62,854 bases of DNA from Actinomycetes bacterium. GTDB taxonomy: Bacteria > Actinomycetota > Actinomycetes > Mycobacteriales > Mycobacteriaceae. The position numbers and the translations under genes were made by a program. The DNA lies in contig JAEXZY010000163.1 of NCBI GenBank assembly GCA_023404955.1, positions 1-62,854 of the forward strand, given 5' to 3'. The first letter of the stretch is position 1. The number at the start of each line of letters is the position of its first letter. The notes beneath the pieces are model-generated. The model was not told the DNA's origin. It did not search any database and saw nothing but the letters and a program-made list of their open reading frames with translations. Positions 33,445 to 43,526 of the stretch are shown here, piece by piece.

Positions 33445-34943
33445 CCGTGACGTTGACCTTCCAGTGTGCGGGCCCGTCGGCCCTGATTGCGCTGGCCAGC
33501 ACCATAACCGACGGGCGGGGTGGCCGAGCGCACCGGGCGCTTGGCCGCCCGGGACCGCCCGGCTTTCGCGGGCTTGGCGCTGGGCTTCGAGCGTGTCTTC
33601 AGCCGGTCCCGCACGGCCTCCGCGCGTGTCGGCACGTACGGGGCGGGCAGCGGAAGGCGCAGCAGCCGGTTGACCCGGTCGTCACGGCCCGCCCGCAGCG
33701 CGGCGACGGCCTGTGGTTCGTGGCGCGCGGCGTTGGCCATGATGCCGATCATCAGCAGCGTGGTGGCCGTCGACGTGCCGCCGGCGGAGATGAGCGGCAG
33801 CTGCAGCCCCGTGACGGGGAGCAGGCCGACGACGTACCCCACGTTGATGAACACCTGCGAGAGCACCCACAGCGTGGCGGTCGCGGTGAGCAGCCGCAGG
33901 AACGGATCGGCCGAACGCCGGGCGATCCGCATGCCGGTGTAGGCGAACAATCCGAACAGGCACAGCAGTCCGGCGGCGCCGATGAAGCCCAGTTCCTCGC
34001 CGATGATCGCGAAGATGAAGTCGTTGTGGGCGTTGGGCAGGTAGTTCCACTTCGCGGTGCCCTGGCCCAGACCGTCGCCGAACACCCCGCCGTTGGCCAG
34101 CGCGAACCGGGCCTGCCGGGACTGGTAACCCATGCCCTGCGCGTCGGCGCCCGGGTTGAGCCAGGCCTGCACGCGCGCCGACCGGTAGCCGGCCGACACC
34201 GCGAGGATCGCGCCGGACACCACGACCGCGCCCAGCGACGTGAGGAACACCCGCAGGGGAAGGCCGGCGTACCAGAGCAGGCCGAGCAGGATCACGCCCA
34301 TCGACACCGTCTGCCCGAGGTCGGGCTGAGCCACCACCAGGGCCAGCGCGATCACCGCGGCCGGCACCAGGGGCACGAGCATCTCTCTGAGCGAGGCCTG
34401 TTCCATACGGCGGGCGGCCAGCAGGTGCGCACCCCACACGGCCATCGCGATCTTCGCCAGTTCCGAGGGTTGCATGGAGAACCCGGCGATCACGAACCAG
34501 CCGCGCGAACCGTTGGCCTCCTTGCCGATCCCGGGGATGAGCACCAGCACCAGCAGCACGATCGTGAACGCGAAGCTGCTGAACGCGAACCGCCGCATGA
34601 GCGCCACCGGCGTGCGCATCGCGATGTAGAACGCGAGCAGGCCGATCGCCGTCCACAGCACCTGCTTGCCGAAGACCGCCCACGGGGAGCCGTCCATGTC
34701 GTAGGAGTAGACGCCCGACGCCGATAGCACCATCGTCAGGCCCATCGTGAGCAACAATGCGGTGACGGCGATGATCAGGTGGAACGACGTCATCGGCCGG
34801 TCCAGCCAGGCCCCGACCCTGGTGCGCGGTGCCGGGGCGGTGGAGTCGTGCGAGGACGACGTCAGGGCAGGCAGGGACGTCCCCGCGTCATCGGCCGCGG
34901 GGTTGGCGCGCCGGTGGCGCAGCCGGGCGAGGATCGCGCTCAT
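33441..34943 (-). CDS. ftsW: Lipid II polymerase FtsW (SEDS family)
   Basis: A 500-residue SEDS protein with about ten membrane helices; landmarks are GSRGWFVIAGFSMQPSELAK, AQPDLGQTVS, the extracellular loop AHNDFIFAIIGEELGF and GLQLPLISAGGTS. The cytoplasmic C-terminus is long and basic (KTRSKPSAKPAKAGRSRAAK), as in mycobacteria, where it contacts FtsZ. ATG 34943 is chosen 11 bp after the murD stop; longer in-frame starts run back inside murD. Confidence 0.95.
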   Translation of the reverse strand: MSAILARLRHRRANPAADDAGTSLPALTSSSHDSTAPAPRTRVGAWLDRPMTSFHLIIAVTALLLTMGLTMVLSASGVYSYDMDGSPWAVFGKQVLWTAIGLLAFYIAMRTPVALMRRFAFSSFAFTIVLLVLVLIPGIGKEANGSRGWFVIAGFSMQPSELAKIAMAVWGAHLLAARRMEQASLREMLVPLVPAAVIALALVVAQPDLGQTVSMGVILLGLLWYAGLPLRVFLTSLGAVVVSGAILAVSAGYRSARVQAWLNPGADAQGMGYQSRQARFALANGGVFGDGLGQGTAKWNYLPNAHNDFIFAIIGEELGFIGAAGLLCLFGLFAYTGMRIARRSADPFLRLLTATATLWVLSQVFINVGYVVGLLPVTGLQLPLISAGGTSTATTLLMIGIMANAARHEPQAVAALRAGRDDRVNRLLRLPLPAPYVPTRAEAVRDRLKTRSKPSAKPAKAGRSRAAKRPVRSATPPVGYGAGQRNQGRRARTLEGQRHG

Positions 34944-34953
34944 GGACGACCCG

Positions 34954-36405
34954 CTACCGGATCGCGGCGCGCACGGCCGCGGCGAACGTGTCGCCCCGGT
35001 GACCGTAGCTGCGGAACTGGTCGAAGGACGCGCCTGCGGGCGCCAGCAGCACCGTGTCGCCGGGCCCGGCGAGACCGCGCGCGGCGTCGACGACGGCAGC
35101 CATGACGGCCTCGGCCACCGGACCGTCACCCGCCCGAGCGTGAGTCACACCTGTCACAGCTTTCTCAACCACCCCAGAATCCTCCCCCGTCAGCACCTCG
35201 ACAACGGGGACATCCGGTGCGTGTCGTGCCAGCGCGTCGGCCACCACCGCGCGGTCGCGGCCCAGCAGGACCACTCCGACCAGGCGGTTCGCCACCGCGA
35301 CCAGCAGATCGTCGACCGACGCGCCTTTGAGGAGACCGCCCGCAACCCAGACCACCCGGGGATACGCGCTGATCGATGCGCGGGCGGCATGCGGATTGGT
35401 CGCCTTCGAATCGTCGACGTAGGTCACGCCCTCGGCGACCGCGACGACCTCGGCCCTGTGCCGGGCCACCGCGAACGACACGAGCGCCTGTTCCACCGCG
35501 TCCGCGGGCACCCCGACCGCCCGCGCCAGCGCCGCGGCGGCCAGTGCGTTGAGCACGCCTACCGGACCGGCCACCGGAACCCGTGCCGCGTCGGCCAGGA
35601 TCAGACCGTCGGCGAACGCGTTGTCGACCAGTCGGCCGTCGAGCACGCCCAGCTCCCCGGGGCCCGGCTCGCCGAGCCGGAAGCCGACCCGGGTCGGGGC
35701 GGGGCAACTGGTCAGCAGCGCGGCCGCGATCGGGTCGTCCACGCCGCCGACCGCGATGGGGCCCGTCAGCGCCCGCGCCTTGTCCGCCGCGTACGCGTCC
35801 AGCGAGCCGTGCCAGTCCAGATGGTCCTCGGCCACGTTGAGCACGGCGCCGGCGTCAGGGTGCACCGACGGCGCCCAATGCAGCTGGAAACTGGATAGTT
35901 CCACGGCCAGCACGTCGACCGGCTGATCCAGCACCGCGAGCACCGGCTCGCCGATGTTGCCGCACAGTCCCGATCGCCGGCCGGCGGCACACAGCATCGC
36001 GTGCAGCATCGACGTCGTCGTGGTCTTGCCGTTGGTCCCGGTCACCACCAGCCACGTCTTGGGCGGCCCGTAGTGCCCGGCCCGGTCCAGCCGCCAGGCC
36101 AGCTCGACGTCACCCCACACCGGCACTCCCGCCGCCGCGGCGGCGGTGGGCACCGCGGCGTCGGGCGGGATTCCCGGGCTGACGACGACGAGGTCGAACC
36201 CGGCGATCGTCGCGGCAGCACCGGCCGGGTCGATGACCGCGCCGCCCTGCTGCGCGTACGCCGTCAGCGCGGACGGGCTGTCGTCGGTGAGGGTGGCGCG
36301 CGCGCCCAGCGGGGTCAGCGCGGCCAGAACCGCCCGCCCGGTGATGCCGGCCCCGACGACGAGCACGGCGGCGCCGGGCGCGATGACGTCGGTCACGTCA
36401 GGCAC
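34954..36405 (-). CDS. murD: UDP-N-acetylmuramoylalanine-D-glutamate ligase
   Basis: A 483-residue Mur ligase adding D-glutamate. It has the N-terminal VVGAGITGRAVL fold, ATP loop TGTNGKTTT at 122-130, NVAEDHLDWHGS in the centre and VDDSKATNPHAA in the C-terminal domain, with the D-Glu-ligase-specific KATN. The start overlaps the mraY stop by 8 bp. The 10-bp gap before ftsW is one of the few non-overlapping junctions in this stretch. Confidence 0.97.
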   Translation of the reverse strand: MPDVTDVIAPGAAVLVVGAGITGRAVLAALTPLGARATLTDDSPSALTAYAQQGGAVIDPAGAAATIAGFDLVVVSPGIPPDAAVPTAAAAAGVPVWGDVELAWRLDRAGHYGPPKTWLVVTGTNGKTTTTSMLHAMLCAAGRRSGLCGNIGEPVLAVLDQPVDVLAVELSSFQLHWAPSVHPDAGAVLNVAEDHLDWHGSLDAYAADKARALTGPIAVGGVDDPIAAALLTSCPAPTRVGFRLGEPGPGELGVLDGRLVDNAFADGLILADAARVPVAGPVGVLNALAAAALARAVGVPADAVEQALVSFAVARHRAEVVAVAEGVTYVDDSKATNPHAARASISAYPRVVWVAGGLLKGASVDDLLVAVANRLVGVVLLGRDRAVVADALARHAPDVPVVEVLTGEDSGVVEKAVTGVTHARAGDGPVAEAVMAAVVDAARGLAGPGDTVLLAPAGASFDQFRSYGHRGDTFAAAVRAAIR

Positions 36406-37477
36406 CGACGGTCGTGAGCCACTCGCTGTAGAACAGCGCCACCCCGAGCCCGCAGGCGATCGCGGTCAGCAACCAGAACCGGATGATCACCGTGGTCTCC
36501 GCCCAGCCCACCAGCTCGAAGTGGTGGTGGAACGGCGCCATCCGGAACACGCGCCGACCCGTGGTGCGGAAAGCCATGATCTGCACCACCACCGAGGTCA
36601 CCTCGGCGACGAACAGCGCACCCAGCACCACGGCCAGCATCTCGGTGCGGCTGGTCACCGAGAGCCCGGCGATGATGCCGCCCAGCGCCAGCGACCCGGT
36701 GTCGCCCATGAAGATCTTGGCCGGTGCGGCGTTCCACCACAGGAAGCCGATGCACGCGCCGGCGGTCGCGGCGGCGATGATCGCCAGATCCAGCGGATCG
36801 CGCACGTTGTAGCAGCCCAGCCCGGGGCTGGTGGCACACGCGTTGCGGAACTGCCAGAACGTGATCAGCACATAGGCGGCGCATACCATCGCCATCGCGC
36901 CGGCAGCCAGCCCGTCCAGGCCGTCGGTGAAGTTCACCGCGTTCGACCAGGCGCTCACGACCACCACGCAGAACAGCACGAAGATGGCCGGCGCCAGCGT
37001 GACGGTTGCGATCTCGCGCACGTAGGAGAGTTCGGCGCTGCCGGGGGTGAGCCCGTCGGCGTTGCGGAACTGCAGCGCCAGCACCCCGAACAGCACCGCG
37101 GCCACCAGGATGCCGACGGTCTTGGCGGTCTTGTTGAGCCCCAGGTTGCGCGAGCGACGCAGCTTGATCAGGTCGTCGACGAACCCGACCACGCCGAGGG
37201 CGGTGGCGAGGCCGAGCACGAGCAGCCCCGACGCCGACGGCCCCTTGCCGTCGATGACGATGCCCACCAGATGGGTGCCGAAATAGCTGGCCCAGATGCC
37301 GGCGACGATGGCCACGCCGCCCATCGACGGGGTGCCCCGCTTCTTCGCGTGGCTGGGCGGGCCGTCCTCGCGGATCTCGTGACCGAAACCCTGCCGCGTG
37401 AACAGCCGGATCAGCACCGGGGTGAGCAGGATCGACACCGCGAGAGCGATCCCGACCGCGATCAGGATCTGCCTCAT
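36398..37477 (-). CDS. mraY: Phospho-MurNAc-pentapeptide translocase
   Basis: A 359-residue enzyme with about ten membrane helices that makes lipid I from UDP-MurNAc-pentapeptide and decaprenyl phosphate. Signature residues: GTPSMGGVAI near 50, VGFVDDLIKL (catalytic Asp pair) near 107, VNFTDGLDGLA near 190, FMGDTGSLALGG near 258 and PFHHHFE near 322. The start overlaps the murF stop (ATGA). Confidence 0.98.
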   Translation of the reverse strand: MRQILIAVGIALAVSILLTPVLIRLFTRQGFGHEIREDGPPSHAKKRGTPSMGGVAIVAGIWASYFGTHLVGIVIDGKGPSASGLLVLGLATALGVVGFVDDLIKLRRSRNLGLNKTAKTVGILVAAVLFGVLALQFRNADGLTPGSAELSYVREIATVTLAPAIFVLFCVVVVSAWSNAVNFTDGLDGLAAGAMAMVCAAYVLITFWQFRNACATSPGLGCYNVRDPLDLAIIAAATAGACIGFLWWNAAPAKIFMGDTGSLALGGIIAGLSVTSRTEMLAVVLGALFVAEVTSVVVQIMAFRTTGRRVFRMAPFHHHFELVGWAETTVIIRFWLLTAIACGLGVALFYSEWLTTVGA

Positions 37478-38970
37478 CGGCTGTCCTCGGCGATCAGCGC
37501 ATCGGCCACCCTGCCCAGGCCTGCGGCGTTGGACGCCTTCACCAGCACCACGTCGCCGGGCCGCAGCTCCGCGCGCAACAGCTCCAGCGCGGCATCGGCG
37601 TCGGCGACCGGGGTCGCCTCCGAGCCCCAGGAGCCCTCCATCACGGCACCGTTCAGCATGGCGCTCATAGGCCTCCCGGTTCCGACGACGACGAGTCGAG
37701 AGACATCTAAGCGCACGGCGAGCCGACCGATGCGGTCGTGCTCGGTAATCGAGTCCTCGCCGAGTTCGCCCATCTCACCGAGCACCGCGAAGGTCCGGCC
37801 CTCTCCGGACCCCTCGCGACCCATCCATGCCAGCGCCTTGAGGCCGGCGCTCATCGAGTCGGGATTGGCGTTGTAGGCGTCGTTGACGATCGTCACGCCG
37901 TCACTGCGGGTGGTGACGGCCATCCGCTGCCGCGACACCGGTCCGGCGGTGGCCAGCGCGTCCGCGATCTGCTCCAGCGAGGCCCCGCATTCGAGCGCGA
38001 CGGCGGCCGCGCACAGCGCGTTGGACACCTGATGGTCACCATGCACCGACAGCGAGACCCCGACCTGCCCGTCTGCGGTGTGCAGGGTGAACTGCGGGCG
38101 GGCCAGCGCGTCGAGGGTGACGTGATCGGCCCACACATCGATCCGGTCGGACGCCGAGTCGGTGCGCCCGACGCGCACGACCCGCGCCTCGGTCACCTCC
38201 GCCATCTTCGCCACCACCGAGTCGTCGGCGTTGAGGATCACCACCCCGGACGCCGGAACCGATTCCGGCAGTTCGGATTTCGTATCAGCAATCGCCTCGC
38301 GGGAGCCGAACTCGCCGAGGTGCGCGGTGCCGACGTTGAGCACGACCGCGATCGACGGCCGCGCGATCCGCGCGAGCGCGGCGATGTTGCCGCGGTGACG
38401 CGCCGACATCTCCAGGACGAGGAAATCGGTGTCGGCCGTCGCCCGCAGCACCGTCCAGGGATGGCCGAGTTCGTTGTTGAACGACCCCGGCGGCGCGATC
38501 ACCTCACCGAGTGGGGCGAGCACCGCGGCGATCAGGTCTTTGGTGGAGGTCTTGCCCGAGGACCCGGTGATCCCGATGATCGTCAGACCGCCGGCGGCCA
38601 GCTCGGTGGCCACCGCGGCCGCCAGCTTCCCGAGTGCGGCCAAGACCGCCGCGCCGGAACCGTCGGAGTCGTGTTCGAGCACGCCGGCCGCGCCGTCCTC
38701 GGCGGCGATCGGATCCACCACGACCGCGGGCACCCCGACCGGGCGCGCGGCGAGCACGCCGACCGCGCCGGCGTCGACGGCCGCTGCCGCGAAGTCGTGC
38801 CCGTCGGACCGCGCCCCCGGCAGCGCGAGGAACAGGCTGCCGGGACCGATGGCACGCGAATCGAACTCGACCGTGCCGGTGACGCGCAGGGCCGCCGCCT
38901 CCTCGGCGGTGACATCGACGAGCCGACCACCCACGATGTCGGCGACCTGGGCCAGCGACAGATCGATCAT
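37474..38970 (-). CDS. murF: UDP-MurNAc-tripeptide-D-alanyl-D-alanine ligase
   Basis: A 498-residue Mur ligase that adds D-Ala-D-Ala. FDSRAIGPGSLFLALPG in the N-terminal uridine domain, ATP loop TGSSGKTS at 135-142, NELGHPWTVLR and NDAYNANPDSM in the C-terminal domain identify MurF. ATG 38970 overlaps the murE stop (ATGA). The product feeds mraY, encoded next. Confidence 0.97.
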   Translation of the reverse strand: MIDLSLAQVADIVGGRLVDVTAEEAAALRVTGTVEFDSRAIGPGSLFLALPGARSDGHDFAAAAVDAGAVGVLAARPVGVPAVVVDPIAAEDGAAGVLEHDSDGSGAAVLAALGKLAAAVATELAAGGLTIIGITGSSGKTSTKDLIAAVLAPLGEVIAPPGSFNNELGHPWTVLRATADTDFLVLEMSARHRGNIAALARIARPSIAVVLNVGTAHLGEFGSREAIADTKSELPESVPASGVVILNADDSVVAKMAEVTEARVVRVGRTDSASDRIDVWADHVTLDALARPQFTLHTADGQVGVSLSVHGDHQVSNALCAAAVALECGASLEQIADALATAGPVSRQRMAVTTRSDGVTIVNDAYNANPDSMSAGLKALAWMGREGSGEGRTFAVLGEMGELGEDSITEHDRIGRLAVRLDVSRLVVVGTGRPMSAMLNGAVMEGSWGSEATPVADADAALELLRAELRPGDVVLVKASNAAGLGRVADALIAEDSR

Positions 38971-40508
38971 CGAGTCCCCGTCTCCCCGGTCAGCGCTTCG
39001 AGCGCGGCGCCGAGTTCGGCGCGATCGTCGAACGGCCGGGTCACACCCCGGCTGGTCTGGCCCCTCTCATGACCTTTGCCGGCGATCAGCACCACATCGC
39101 CCTCACGCGCCCACGCCACCGCGTGGTCGATGGCGGCTCGGCGCTCGCCAATCTCGACGACCTCGGCGCGGCCACCTGTCGCGCCGGCCACGATCGCGGC
39201 CCGGATCTCGGCCGGCTCCTCGTCGCGGGGGTTGTCGTCGGTGACCACCACCAGGTCGGCCAGCGCAGCGGCGACCTCGCCCATCGGGCCGCGCTTGCCT
39301 GCGTCCCGGTTCCCGCCGGCACCGAACACCACGGCGATGCGTCCGGTGCACTGGCTGCGCAGGGTGTCGAGCACCGCCTCGAGCGCACCCGGTTTGTGGG
39401 CGTAGTCGACGACCGCCAAGAAGGGTTGTCCGCGGTCGACCTTCTCCAACCGTCCCGGCACCGTCGCCCCCCGCAGGCCCGGGACCGCCTGCTCGGGCGA
39501 GACCCCCACCGCGTCGAGCAGCGCGAGCGCCAGCGCCGCGTTGGCGATGTTGTAGCGGCCCGGCAGACCGATCTCGATGCTGTGGTGCACCCCGGCCGGA
39601 TCGACGGCGACGAAATCCTGCACGCCGTCACCCTGGGAGCGGATCTGCTCCACCATCCAGTCGGCGGTGCCGTCGACCGCGACGGTGACCGCGGTGTCGG
39701 CTCGTCGCGCCATCGCCCGGCCCCACTGGTCGTCCACGCAGATCACCGCCGCGGCCGCGTGTGTCGGCGACGCGGGATCGAAGAGCCTCGCCTTGGCCTC
39801 GAAGTAGTCCTCCATCGTGGGATGGAAGTCGAGATGGTCGCGCGACAGGTTGGTGAAACCGCCGACGGCGAACGACGTACCGTCCACACGGCCCAGCGTC
39901 AGCGCGTGGCTGGACACCTCCATCACCACGGTGTCCACGCCGCGCTCGAGCATGACTGCGAACAGTGCCTGCAGGTCCGGTGCCTCGGGCGTGGTCAAGC
40001 CGCCCACCTCGTCGTGCCCGTCGATGCGCACCCCGACGGTGCCGATCAGACCGGCCACCCGCCCGGCCGCGCGCAGCCCGGCCTCGATCAGGTAGGTGGT
40101 GGTGGTCTTCCCGGAGGTGCCGGTCACGCCGATGACGCGCAGACGGGTCGACGGATGGCCGTAGACGGCGGCTGCGGCCGCGCCCAGGACGGTGCGCGGT
40201 TGCGCGTGTAGAAGGATCGGCACACCGACTCCGCCCGCAGCCGACAGCTCGGCCAGCCCGTCGTGATCGGTCAGCACCGCGACCGCGCCGCGCGACACCG
40301 CGTCGGCGGCGTAGCGGGCGCCATGCGACCGCGCACCCGGCAACGCAGCGAACAGATCACCCGGCCGGGCGTCCTGACCCCGCAGCGTCACCCCCGTCAG
40401 GTGCACCTGCGGCAGCGGCTCGATCTCGGCGTGCACCGCGGAGATGAGACGGGCCATTTCCCCGAGCGGCAGGCCTTCGGGATGGTTGGGGCGCAGATTC
40501 ATGGCCAT
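38967..40508 (-). CDS. murE: UDP-MurNAc-L-Ala-D-Glu-meso-diaminopimelate ligase
   Basis: A 513-residue Mur ligase. The ATP loop TGTSGKTTT is at 129-137. DNPRDE near residue 420 is the motif that selects meso-diaminopimelate over lysine, consistent with mycobacterial wall chemistry. ATG 40508 and ATG 40502 (MAMN) are both possible. The 46-bp gap to pbpB upstream shows no obvious promoter. Confidence 0.97.
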   Translation of the reverse strand: MAMNLRPNHPEGLPLGEMARLISAVHAEIEPLPQVHLTGVTLRGQDARPGDLFAALPGARSHGARYAADAVSRGAVAVLTDHDGLAELSAAGGVGVPILLHAQPRTVLGAAAAAVYGHPSTRLRVIGVTGTSGKTTTTYLIEAGLRAAGRVAGLIGTVGVRIDGHDEVGGLTTPEAPDLQALFAVMLERGVDTVVMEVSSHALTLGRVDGTSFAVGGFTNLSRDHLDFHPTMEDYFEAKARLFDPASPTHAAAAVICVDDQWGRAMARRADTAVTVAVDGTADWMVEQIRSQGDGVQDFVAVDPAGVHHSIEIGLPGRYNIANAALALALLDAVGVSPEQAVPGLRGATVPGRLEKVDRGQPFLAVVDYAHKPGALEAVLDTLRSQCTGRIAVVFGAGGNRDAGKRGPMGEVAAALADLVVVTDDNPRDEEPAEIRAAIVAGATGGRAEVVEIGERRAAIDHAVAWAREGDVVLIAGKGHERGQTSRGVTRPFDDRAELGAALEALTGETGTR

Positions 40509-40554
40509 GCCACAGTACCCAGCCCCCCACGCAGGCCGTGGCCGCCCGCGGGCG

Positions 40555-42516
40555 TCACCCCGCCTGAAGGGTCAGCGGCGCACCGGGGTCCTTGGACAGC
40601 GGCACGTTCTCCCGCTGCAGCAACCACGAGGCGATGTTGTGGAACAGCGGCGCGGCCGAGGACCCGGGCGAACCGTCGGCGGCGCGGTGCGGCGCGTCCA
40701 TCATCACGCCCACCACGTAGCGGGGGTCGTCGGCCGGTGCCATGCCCGCGAACGTGATCCAGTAGACGTCGTCGTAGTAGCAGCCGCAGGCCGGGTTGAT
40801 CTGCTGGGCCGTTCCGGTCTTGCCGGCGATCTGATAGCCCTCGACGGCCGCCGCGGGACCGGTGCCCTGCTGAATCCCCATCGGGTCGCGCTGCACGACC
40901 GCGCGGAACATGTTGCGCACCGTGCGCGCGGTCTCCGGGGAGATCACCCGGATACCCTCGGGCCGCGGCTCGTCGGTGCGGGTGCCGTCGGCGGCGATCG
41001 TCGCCTTGAGGATGCGCGGCGGGATCCGCACGCCGTCGTTGGCGATGGTCTGGTAGATCGCCGACATCTGCAGCAGGGTCATCGAAAGACCCTGCCCGAT
41101 GGGAAGATTGGAGAACGTGCTGCCCGACCACTGGTCGATGGGGGGCACCAGGCCCGCGCTCTCACCAGGCAACCCGACCCCGGTGCGCTGACCCAGCCCG
41201 AACTTCCGCAGCATCTCGGCGTAGCGCTGCGGGCCGACCCGCTGGGCCAGCATGAGCGTGCCCACATTGGAGGACTTCCCGAACACACCGGTCGTGGTGT
41301 ACGGCATCGTGCCGTGGTTCCAGGCGTCGCGGACGTTGACGCCGCCCATGTCGATGGAGCCGGGAACCTGCAACACCTCGTCGGGGGTGGACAAGTGGTT
41401 CTCGATCACCGATGCCGCGGTGATGATCTTGTTGACCGACCCCGGTTCGAACGGCGAGGACACCGACAGGTTGCCCAGCTCGCGGGTGGACTGCTTGCTG
41501 ATGTCCTGGGAGGGGTTGAACGTGTTGTCGTTCGACATCGCCAGTACCTCACCGGTTTTGGCATCGAGCACGACGGCGGAGACGTTCTTGGCCCCCGAGG
41601 CCTCCTTGGCCATCTGGACCTGCTGCTGGACGTAGAACTGGATGTCGTCGTCCAGGGTGAGCATCACCGTCGACCCGTTGACCGCGTCGTGGCGGTTGCG
41701 GTAGCTCCCCGGGATCACCACACCGTCGGAGCCGCGGTCGTAGGTGACCGAGCCGTCGGTGCCCGCGAGTACGGAGTCCAAGGAATCCTCGAGGCCGAGG
41801 AGTCCGTGGCCGTCCCAGTCGATGCCGCCGACGATGTTGGCCGCCAGGGACCCGCCCGGATACTGCCGCAGATCCTGACGTTCGGCGCCGACCTCCGGGA
41901 AGTCGGTGGTGATCGCGTCGGCGATCGCGGGATCGACCGCACGGGCCAGATACACGAACGTCTCGTTGCTGCGCAGCTTCTTGAGCACCGTGGCGCTGTC
42001 GGGCTTGTTGCCCAGCCGCTTGGCCACGCCGTCGGCGATCTGCCGCAGGCGGGCATCGGGGTCCGGCACGGCTGTGCCGTCGTCGCCGCCGGCCTTGCTG
42101 TTCTCGGCGGCTTTGTCTGTCGCCTTTTCGTAGGCCTCTTGCAACTGCTTGCGCACTCGCACGGGCTGGAACGTCAGCGCGCGCGCCTCGATGGTGAAGG
42201 CCAGCTTGTCGCTGTTGCGGTCGACGATCGAGCCGCGCAGCGCGGCGTCGATGTCGGTGACCTTGAGCTGACCGGCGGCCTCGGCCCGCAACCCGTCGGC
42301 GCGCGGCACCTGCAGCGTGAACAGCTGGGCCGCCGCGAGCACGAGCAGCAGGAAGATCACCGCGTTTCCGGTGCGGTGCCGGAAGACGAAGGACGCGCTC
42401 CGCAGCCCGCTGGCGGTGGTTGATTGCCTGGGCTGACGTACCCGGCGCGACCGGGCCGAGCGTTCGGCACCGGCCGCGCGGGTCGTGCGTCGCGCGGGCT
42501 GCGCCTTGCGACTCAT
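40555..42516 (-). CDS. pbpB: Class B penicillin-binding protein (FtsI/PBP3), septal transpeptidase
   Basis: A 653-residue bitopic transpeptidase. A basic cytoplasmic N-terminus, one membrane helix (NAVIFLLLVLAAAQLFTLQV, 51-70), a PBP-dimer domain, then the transpeptidase with SVNK (Ser360, Lys363), SSN (415-417) and KTG (566-568). It cross-links septal peptidoglycan with FtsW. The start overlaps the ftsL-like gene stop by 4 bp. Confidence 0.97.
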   Translation of the reverse strand: MSRKAQPARRTTRAAGAERSARSRRVRQPRQSTTASGLRSASFVFRHRTGNAVIFLLLVLAAAQLFTLQVPRADGLRAEAAGQLKVTDIDAALRGSIVDRNSDKLAFTIEARALTFQPVRVRKQLQEAYEKATDKAAENSKAGGDDGTAVPDPDARLRQIADGVAKRLGNKPDSATVLKKLRSNETFVYLARAVDPAIADAITTDFPEVGAERQDLRQYPGGSLAANIVGGIDWDGHGLLGLEDSLDSVLAGTDGSVTYDRGSDGVVIPGSYRNRHDAVNGSTVMLTLDDDIQFYVQQQVQMAKEASGAKNVSAVVLDAKTGEVLAMSNDNTFNPSQDISKQSTRELGNLSVSSPFEPGSVNKIITAASVIENHLSTPDEVLQVPGSIDMGGVNVRDAWNHGTMPYTTTGVFGKSSNVGTLMLAQRVGPQRYAEMLRKFGLGQRTGVGLPGESAGLVPPIDQWSGSTFSNLPIGQGLSMTLLQMSAIYQTIANDGVRIPPRILKATIAADGTRTDEPRPEGIRVISPETARTVRNMFRAVVQRDPMGIQQGTGPAAAVEGYQIAGKTGTAQQINPACGCYYDDVYWITFAGMAPADDPRYVVGVMMDAPHRAADGSPGSSAAPLFHNIASWLLQRENVPLSKDPGAPLTLQAG

Positions 42517-43526
42517 GCCGGCGGGCCCGGCACCGGTGCGGCGGGGTCGACGGGCGGGAGGACGGGCTGGGCGGCGGGCAGCACGGCGGGCAGGGCCGGA
42601 TCAGCGGGTGCCGGGACCGGGCCTGGCAGCGCACCGGAGACCGCATGCGGCACCTCGGTTCCGGGCACCAGAGGTGCCTGGCCGGGGAGCAGTGGCGCCT
42701 GGCCGGGCAGCGGCGCGGTGAAGGGCATGATCTGCGACGGTAGCCGGACGGGGACCTCAGATGGCGTTACGACGCGCGGGGCAGGCGGGGCCGGCGGGGC
42801 CGGCTCGGGAAGCGGCGCGTTGAGCGGGGGTGGCGGCACGCCCTCGGCGGGCTTGGGGGTGCCGACGACGACCCAGTTGCCCGAGGCGTCCTGCACCAGG
42901 TGCGCGGTGTCGCGCGACGGGATCATCCCGAGATTGCGTGCGGCCTCGGCCAGTGCGGGCGCTGCCTGCGCCTGCAGCACATCACGTTCCAGCGCCTCCT
43001 TCTGCTGCAGCAGAGCCTGGTTGACCTGGCGGGCGTGCCCCAGCTGATACGACCGCTCGGCCGCGTCGGTGGACAGCCACAGCGTGACCCCCAGGCCCAA
43101 CCCCAGGCAGCCGATGATCAGGACCACGAACGGGACGCGCGCGACGAGGCGGCGCGGATTGAGGTCGATGGACGCCAGGCGGACCAGCAGGCGCTGCCGC
43201 AGCGGGGGCCGAACGACCTTGGGCGCCTTGGCCTTACGCGCCTTCGCCCGCGCCTTGGCCTGGCTCGCGGTCTTCGGCCGGGCCGGGGTGTCGGTGAGTC
43301 GCTGGATCGGCGTGGTGCGCGGCGCGGGGCGCTGGCGTCGCGACTCCCGCTCGGTCGCACGTGCGCGGGGCGACGCGTCGACGGGAGCGCGCCCGGCGTC
43401 ACGGACCGGACGTCGTCCGGCCTTCTTCGGCTTGCCCGCTGCTGCGCGAGAAGTGGTGCGTCGTTTCTCGGGCTGGGCGCCCTTCGAGCCCGCCTTGGGT
43501 GTCCTCTGAGTCTTCTGGGTCTTCAT
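42513..43526 (-). CDS. ftsL: FtsL-like bitopic divisome protein with proline-rich tail (Rv2164c-like)
   Basis: A 337-residue protein. A basic, disordered cytoplasmic part (about 1-120) leads to one helix (VPFVVLIIGCLGLGLGVTLWL) and a short leucine-type coiled coil (AERSYQLGHARQVNQALLQQ), the FtsL pattern. A Pro/Ala-rich tail of about 120 residues contains PGQAPL repeats. Position between rsmH and pbpB fits ftsL; the mycobacterial homologue was long annotated only as a proline-rich membrane protein. It overlaps both neighbours by 4 bp. Confidence 0.8.
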   Translation of the reverse strand: MKTQKTQRTPKAGSKGAQPEKRRTTSRAAAGKPKKAGRRPVRDAGRAPVDASPRARATERESRRQRPAPRTTPIQRLTDTPARPKTASQAKARAKARKAKAPKVVRPPLRQRLLVRLASIDLNPRRLVARVPFVVLIIGCLGLGLGVTLWLSTDAAERSYQLGHARQVNQALLQQKEALERDVLQAQAAPALAEAARNLGMIPSRDTAHLVQDASGNWVVVGTPKPAEGVPPPPLNAPLPEPAPPAPPAPRVVTPSEVPVRLPSQIMPFTAPLPGQAPLLPGQAPLVPGTEVPHAVSGALPGPVPAPADPALPAVLPAAQPVLPPVDPAAPVPGPPA

